DNA of 64,000 nt, from positions 1 to 64,000 of the forward strand of contig NZ_SLWN01000011.1 in NCBI RefSeq assembly GCF_004342025.1, given 5' to 3'. The translations under genes and the position numbers were made by a program. Origin of the DNA: Kribbella steppae (GTDB taxonomy: Bacteria; Actinomycetota; Actinomycetes; Propionibacteriales; Kribbellaceae). The notes under the pieces were generated by a model. That model did not search any database, was not told the origin of the DNA, and saw only the letters and a program-made list of their open reading frames with translations. Shown here piece after piece: positions 59,812 to 64,000 of this stretch (its first letter is position 1; every line of letters starts with the position of its first letter).

Positions 59812-60738
59812 ATGAGAATGCGCAACCTCGTCGCCAGCCTCGGCGTCGCGGCGCTCGCGCTCACCGTCGCCGCTTGCGGATCCGACGAGCCCGATGCCGG
59901 CGGTGGTGGCGGCGGCAACGCGGCCTCCGACGCCTGCGGCGACCTGCACAAGTTCGACACCGCGGCCGCGGCCGACGTGGCCGGCAGCGCGACCTACACC
60001 AAGATCAAGACCCGCGGGAACCCGGTCGTCGGCGTCAAGGCCGACCAGCCGAACCTCGGCTACAAGGATGCCGACGGCAAGCGCTGCGGCTTCGACATCG
60101 AGGTCGCCCGGATGGTCGCGGCCAACCTGGGCTTCGACCCGGAGAAGATCGAGTACAAGGAGATCCCGTCGGCGAACCGGGAGACCGCGCTGGCCGGTGG
60201 TGAGATCGACTACTACGTCGGCACCTACTCGATCACCGACAAGCGCAAGACCCAGGTCGGCTTCGCCGGCCCGTACTTCATCGCCGGCCAGGACCTGCTG
60301 GTCCGCAAGTCCGACACCTCGATGGACGGTGGCAAGACCGCACTGAAGGGCAAGAAGGTCTGCTCCGCGACCGGCTCGACCCCGATTCAGCGGGTCAAGG
60401 ACGAGCAGCTCACCGAGGCGAGCAACATCTCCGAGTTCAAGACCTACTCCGAGTGCGTCTCGCAACTGCTGGACAGCAAGGTCGACACCGTCACCACCGA
60501 CGACGCGATCCTCAAGGGCTACGCGGCGACCGCACCCGACGAGCTGCGGGTGGTCGGCAAGCCGTTCAGCACCGAGAAGTACGGCATCGGCCTGCCGCTG
60601 GCCGACAAGGCCCTGCGGGACAAGGTGAACACCATCCTGGAGACGTCGGCCACCGACGGCACCTGGAAGGCGATCTACGACGAGACGCTCGGCAAGTCGG
60701 GTTCGGACTCGACGCCGCCGCCGCTCGAGAAGTACTGA
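59812..60738 (+). CDS. gluB: Glutamate-binding lipoprotein
   Basis: 308 residues. Lipoprotein signal NLVASLGVAALALTVAACGS with the lipobox VAAC, then a glycine-rich linker and a family-3 solute-binding domain: VVGVKADQPNLGYKDADGKR, CGFDIEVARMVAANLGF, GGEIDYYVGTYSITDKRK. Serves as the extracellular receptor of the importer. Start ATG 59812 with AAGGGGA upstream. It is followed by a hairpin that may raise its mRNA level over the permeases. Confidence 0.92.
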   Translation: MRMRNLVASLGVAALALTVAACGSDEPDAGGGGGGNAASDACGDLHKFDTAAAADVAGSATYTKIKTRGNPVVGVKADQPNLGYKDADGKRCGFDIEVARMVAANLGFDPEKIEYKEIPSANRETALAGGEIDYYVGTYSITDKRKTQVGFAGPYFIAGQDLLVRKSDTSMDGGKTALKGKKVCSATGSTPIQRVKDEQLTEASNISEFKTYSECVSQLLDSKVDTVTTDDAILKGYAATAPDELRVVGKPFSTEKYGIGLPLADKALRDKVNTILETSATDGTWKAIYDETLGKSGSDSTPPPLEKY

Positions 60739-60745
60739 TCCACCG

Positions 60746-60777
60746 CGGCCGCGGCGTCCTGAGGGGCGTCGCGGCCG
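60746..60777 (+). promoter_or_regulatory. Intercistronic hairpin between gluB and gluC
   Basis: CGGCCGCGGCG (60746-60756) can pair with CGTCGCGGCCG (60767-60777) with one mismatch and a 10-base loop. It lies just after the gluB stop and more than 50 bases before gluC. Such hairpins often act as partial terminators or mRNA stabilisers. Confidence 0.5.
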
Positions 60778-60832
60778 GCCCGCGCGCCGCTGATTCTGGG
60801 GATTGCGCTCCACTTGATTCTGGAAGGTCGCG

Positions 60833-61480
60833 ATGCTCTCGGTCCTCACCGACAACTGGGAACTGTTCGTCGACGGTTTCTGGACCACGGTCAGGCTGTT
60901 CCTGATCGCCGCGGTGCTGAGCCTGGTGTTCGGCACCCTGCTGGCCGGGTTCCGGGTCTCCCCGGTGCCGGCCTTGCGCGCCATCGGCACCGGCTACGTG
61001 AACATCCTGCGGAACACTCCGCTGACGCTGGTGTTCGCGTTCCTCGTCTTCGGCGCCCCGAAGATGCAGATCTCCCTGCCCACGTTCTTCTGGTCCGCGG
61101 TGATCGCGCTGACGGTCTACACGTCGGCGTTCGTCTGCGAGATCGTCCGATCCGGTATCAACACCATCTCGCCCGGCCAGGCCGAGGCCGCCCGCTCGGT
61201 CGGCATGACGTTCATGCAGGTGCTGGGCATCGTCGTCCTCCCGCAGGCCTTCCGGGCGATCGTGCCGCCGTTGACCAGCGTGATGATCGCGTTGCTGAAG
61301 AACACCACGATCGCGGCCGGGTTCTCCGTCGCGGAGGCCGGTGCGATCCCTGCCGTGATGGCCGAACGCGGTCAGAACCAGATGGCCACGCTCGTCTGGA
61401 TCACCGTCGGCTTCCTGATCCTGATCATTCCCCTGGTCTTCCTGCAGCGGTGGGCCGAGCGACGGATGGCGGTGGCCTGA
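60833..61480 (+). CDS. gluC: Glutamate ABC transporter permease 1
   Basis: 215 residues, His/Glu/Gln/Arg/opine-type permease: FWTTVRLFLIAAVLSLVFGT is the first helix, and the EAA-like loop is GQAEAARSVGMTFMQVLGIVVLPQAF near residue 122. Start ATG with GAAGG upstream. It overlaps gluD by one base (TGATG), so both permeases are translated together. Confidence 0.93.
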   Translation: MLSVLTDNWELFVDGFWTTVRLFLIAAVLSLVFGTLLAGFRVSPVPALRAIGTGYVNILRNTPLTLVFAFLVFGAPKMQISLPTFFWSAVIALTVYTSAFVCEIVRSGINTISPGQAEAARSVGMTFMQVLGIVVLPQAFRAIVPPLTSVMIALLKNTTIAAGFSVAEAGAIPAVMAERGQNQMATLVWITVGFLILIIPLVFLQRWAERRMAVA

Positions 61481-62349
61481 TGAGTGCGGTCCTGTACGAC
61501 GTACCCGGCCCGCGGGCGAAGGCGCGCAACCGGATCCTCAACCTGATCGTCATCGTCGCCGTGCTGGCCGTCATCGGCTGGGTGATCTACCGGCTGAACG
61601 AGAGCGGACAGTTCGCCGAACGCCGCTGGATCCAGTTCACCTACTCCTCGATCCAGCAGGAACTGTGGAACGGTCTGCTCAACACGCTCAAGGCGGCCGG
61701 CCTGGCCACGGTGCTCGCACTCCTGTTCGGTGCCGTGTTCGCGGCGGCCCGGATCAGCGACCACTGGTGGTTCCGGGGGCCGGCGACGTTCGTCGTCGAA
61801 CTGTTCCGGGCCATCCCGCTGCTGATCCTGATGTTCTTCTTCTACTACGGCAACCTGCAGTTCCAGCTCGGTATCGGCCCGTTCTGGGCGGTCGTGTTCG
61901 GGTTGACGTTGTACAACGGCTCCGTGCTGGCGGAGATCTTCCGGGCCGGTATCGCCGCCGTACCGAAGGGTCAGCGTGAGGCGGCGTACGCGACCGGGCT
62001 GCGGAAGAACCAGGTGGTCCGGCTGATCCTGTTGCCGCAGGCCATCACTTCGATGCTGCCGGCCATCGTCAGCCAGCTCGTCGTCCTGCTGAAGGACACC
62101 GCCCTCGGCTTCATCATCACCTACGCCGAGCTGCTGTACGTCGGCAAGCAGATGGGCGGCCGGCTCCAGTACGGCTTCCCGTACATTCCGACGTACATCG
62201 TCATCGCGGTGATCTACATCGGCCTCTGCTCGCTGCTGTCGATGCTGGCCCGCTACCTCGAGGGCCGCTCCCGCCGCCGCCGCAAGATCACCGGCGCACC
62301 GCCTCCGTCGGCCGCCGAAGCGGCCACTTCGGTGGAAGCTCCGCTGTAA
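61480..62349 (+). CDS. gluD: Glutamate ABC transporter permease 2
   Basis: 289 residues. After a cytoplasmic N-terminus and one extra helix (ILNLIVIVAVLAVIGWVIYR) comes the same permease domain with RAIPLLILMFFFYYGNLQF and the EAA-like loop GQREAAYATGLRKNQVVRLI near residue 165. A basic, proline/alanine-rich tail follows. ATG at 61480 overlaps the gluC stop. Last gene of the operon, ended by a strong terminator. Confidence 0.93.
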   Translation: MSAVLYDVPGPRAKARNRILNLIVIVAVLAVIGWVIYRLNESGQFAERRWIQFTYSSIQQELWNGLLNTLKAAGLATVLALLFGAVFAAARISDHWWFRGPATFVVELFRAIPLLILMFFFYYGNLQFQLGIGPFWAVVFGLTLYNGSVLAEIFRAGIAAVPKGQREAAYATGLRKNQVVRLILLPQAITSMLPAIVSQLVVLLKDTALGFIITYAELLYVGKQMGGRLQYGFPYIPTYIVIAVIYIGLCSLLSMLARYLEGRSRRRRKITGAPPPSAAEAATSVEAPL

Positions 62350-62359
62350 ATCAGGTGCC

Positions 62360-62390
62360 AAAGGCCCCGATCCCGGTGATCGGGGCCTTT
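62360..62390 (+). terminator. Terminator of the glu operon
   Basis: A perfect 13-bp stem AAAGGCCCCGATC / GATCGGGGCCTTT (62360-62372 and 62378-62390) with a five-base loop, ten bases past the gluD stop and ending in TTT. Confidence 0.88.
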
Positions 62391-62467
62391 CGCTTGTCTG
62401 AGCGCGTCTGGTAGTCGCCTGGTAGCCCTCCGGTAGCACCGCCGCGGTCGACTGAGCGCTTCAGAGG

Positions 62468-63757
62468 TCAGCGCAGCGTGTTGAAGGAGTCTCGGATGAT
62501 CTCCAGGGCTTCGGTGGTCTCGGCCTCGGTCAGAGTCATGGGTGGGGCCATCCGGAGGACGTTGCCGTAGAGGCCGCCCTTGCCGACCAGCAGGCCGCGG
62601 TTCTTGGTCTCCTGCTGGAGTTTGGCGGTGGTGGCTGCGTCGGGGCTGTTGTCATCGGGTTTGACGATCTCGGCGGCCAGCATCAGGCCCTTGCCGCGGA
62701 CGTCGCCGAGCTCGGGGAACTCCTCGGAGATCCCGCGCAGCCCGTCGGCCAACTGGGCGCCGCGCTTGGCCGCGTTCGCCTGCAGGTCGTGGTCGAGCAG
62801 GTAGTCGATGGTCGCCTTCGCCGCGCTGGTGGAGATCGGGTTGCCGCCGAAGGTGGACAGCGAGTTCGCGCTCAGGCTGTCCATCAAGGCCGGCTTCGCG
62901 ACCACGCCGCCGATCGCGAACCCGTTGCCCAGACCCTTGGCGAACGTCATCGCGTCCGGCACCAAATCATGCGCCTGGATCCCCCAGAAGTGCTCACCGG
63001 TCCGGCCCCAGCCGGTCTGTACCTCGTCGGCGATGAGGAGGATCCCGTACTCGTCGAGGACCTCCTTGAAGGCGCCGTACAGGCCGTCCGGCGGTGAGGA
63101 GAACCCGCCGACGCCCTGGATCGGCTCGACGATCAGGCAGGCGACATCGCCCGCGGTGGTGGTGTCGATGACGTTGCGGAGGTCGTCGACACAGACCTTG
63201 ATGTAGTCGGCGTCGGGCAGGTCGCGGAACGGGCTGCGGTACCGGTACGCACCCTGGACGTACTGCACGTTCACCGGTGACAGGCTGCTCGCGGACCAGC
63301 CGCGGTTACCCGTGATCGCGACCGTGCCGAAACCGCGGCCGTGGTACGAGTTGCGCATCGCCAGCACCTGGTTGGAGCGGCGGTTCTGGGTGGCGAGCAT
63401 CATCGCCGCCTCGTTCGCCTCGGTGCCGGAGTTGGCGAAGAACACTTTGGCGTCCGGGATGCCGGACAGCTCCGCGATCTGCTCGGCCAGCTCGATCTGC
63501 TTGCGGATCAGGTACACCGTCGAGGTGTGCGCGATACCGGTGGCCAGTTGCTCGCGCACCGCGTCGGAGATCTCCGCGATGTCGTAGCCGATCGCGTTGG
63601 TCAGGATGCCGGCGAAAAAGTCGAGGTAGGTGTTGCCCTCGCCGTCGGTGACCCGGCGTCCGGATCCCTTGACGATCTCGATCGGCTCCTCGTAGTACAA
63701 CGCGAGCCAGTCCGGCATGACGGCCTTGTGACGCTCCCAGAGCTCCGCATGTGTCAT
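62468..63757 (-). CDS. Class III PLP aminotransferase (acetylornithine/GABA aminotransferase-like)
   Basis: 429 residues. PLP-phosphate and ring contacts in FFANSGTEANEAAMMLATQN, the pyridine-nitrogen Asp in GILLIADEVQTGWGRTGEHF, and the Schiff-base Lys in DAMTFAKGLGNGFAIGG. Arg and Gly motifs near the N-terminus (YLDFFAGILTNAIGY) match the 4-aminobutyrate/aspartate aminotransferase-family subgroup. It transfers an omega-amino group to 2-oxoglutarate or pyruvate. Being convergent with the glutamate importer, it may recycle glutamate, but the substrate is open. Confidence 0.87.
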   Translation of the reverse strand: MTHAELWERHKAVMPDWLALYYEEPIEIVKGSGRRVTDGEGNTYLDFFAGILTNAIGYDIAEISDAVREQLATGIAHTSTVYLIRKQIELAEQIAELSGIPDAKVFFANSGTEANEAAMMLATQNRRSNQVLAMRNSYHGRGFGTVAITGNRGWSASSLSPVNVQYVQGAYRYRSPFRDLPDADYIKVCVDDLRNVIDTTTAGDVACLIVEPIQGVGGFSSPPDGLYGAFKEVLDEYGILLIADEVQTGWGRTGEHFWGIQAHDLVPDAMTFAKGLGNGFAIGGVVAKPALMDSLSANSLSTFGGNPISTSAAKATIDYLLDHDLQANAAKRGAQLADGLRGISEEFPELGDVRGKGLMLAAEIVKPDDNSPDAATTAKLQQETKNRGLLVGKGGLYGNVLRMAPPMTLTEAETTEALEIIRDSFNTLR

Positions 63758-63866
63758 GCCCCAAGGATTACCTCATCGGACCGCCTCCTCATAGCCGAGG
63801 CCGATGAAATGCCGGAAGAATGCCGGTTCGGTTCCGGGTGCGTTCCGGCCCGTTAGGGTGCTGCTC

Positions 63867-64000
63867 GTGACACTGCCGAGCATCCCGCACGTCGACATCG
63901 AGTCGCTGGCCCATTTCGACCGGATCGTGGCCGCCGGGGCCGCCTCGATGGAGGGCTGGCGGGTGCAATCGGTCGACCTGTCCGGCCGGACGGCGGAACT
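63867..64000 (+). CDS. Start of a possible LOG-family/Rossmann protein (partial)
   Basis: A GTG at 63867 opens a frame with high third-position GC: MTLPSIPHVDIESLAHFDRI, then VAAGAASMEGWRVQSVDLSG, cut by the window end after 44 codons. The opening resembles the N-terminus of actinobacterial LOG-family (TIGR00730-like) nucleotide-binding proteins that precede the GG-x-G motif, but that motif lies outside the window. The gap to the convergent-start aminotransferase is 109 bases and holds the promoters. Confidence 0.5.
   Translation, partial: MTLPSIPHVDIESLAHFDRIVAAGAASMEGWRVQSVDLSGRTAE

Noticed and set aside
1..64000. CRISPR arrays, insertion sequences, prophage genes, tRNA or rRNA genes
   Set aside because: None seen: no regular spacer-repeat arrays, no transposase or integrase motifs, and no tRNA-like cloverleaf with a conserved T-loop noticed on reading both strands. 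A tRNAscan-SE or Infernal run would settle the RNA question.

Overview
This is a high-GC actinobacterial chromosome window. The core genes (nrdJ-nrdR, LysM gene-lexA, DinG-type helicase, hflX, dapF, miaA, miaB, gluABCD) follow the order known from Actinobacteria such as Mycobacterium tuberculosis and Streptomyces. Sugar ABC importers without their own ATPase, many Tat-type signals and heavy use of TAC/GTC codons suggest a soil genus of the Propionibacteriales, possibly Kribbella-like. The genus is an inference and was not tested by alignment.

Layout. 0-5.2 kb: a frameshifted small secreted-protein gene, an APH-type kinase, a methyltransferase and a LuxR/TPR regulator, with two gene-poor stretches (402-847 and 1820-2445). 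5.3-8.95 kb: the nrdR-nrdJ operon (B12-dependent ribonucleotide reductase) behind tandem NrdR boxes. 9.1-19.0 kb: a translationally coupled sugar operon (binding protein, two permeases, GH39 glycosidase, aldehyde dehydrogenase, DHDPS-family lyase, IlvD/Edd dehydratase) with a divergent GntR/FCD regulator. It reads as import of a pentose glycoside and non-phosphorylative oxidation of the pentonate to 2-oxoglutarate. 19.1-24.2 kb: a secreted glycerophosphodiesterase, a nucleoside hydrolase, a TetR/GNAT pair with a clear operator, and a UbiG-like methyltransferase. 24.2-29.7 kb: DNA-damage genes: a LysM gene and lexA sharing SOS boxes, glutathione peroxidase, an ATP-dependent ligase and a DinG-type helicase.

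29.7-37.9 kb: secretion and proteolysis. A fused SecDF and a subtilase, then a MacS-like sensor kinase with its response regulator, then an immune-inhibitor-A metalloprotease. 38.0-40.5 kb: hflX and dapF. 40.5-47.8 kb: an amino-acid salvage cluster (D-aminoacylase, N-acylamino-acid racemase/OSBS, SIS protein, GNAT, divergent M20 deacylase, gamma-glutamyltransferase). It resembles the known succinylation route from D- to L-amino acids. 47.9-51.0 kb: an ECF-like sigma factor with a membrane partner, miaA, and two small acidic proteins, one built of SGGDVE repeats and one an MT0933-type antitoxin. 51-58.9 kb: GNAT, a DHFR-like reductase, Nudix, a Tat-exported phosphoesterase-LamG protein, an APH kinase, miaB and an exported amidohydrolase. 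59-63.8 kb: the glutamate importer gluABCD and a class III aminotransferase, then the start of a possible LOG-family gene.

The most unusual signal is a 42-bp structured element present twice (15735-15776 and 34127-34168). Each copy sits exactly between two co-directional genes, supplies the upstream stop codon and a downstream ATG at identical offsets, and differs from the other by three changes that all keep the predicted fold. No CRISPR array, insertion sequence, tRNA or rRNA was seen.
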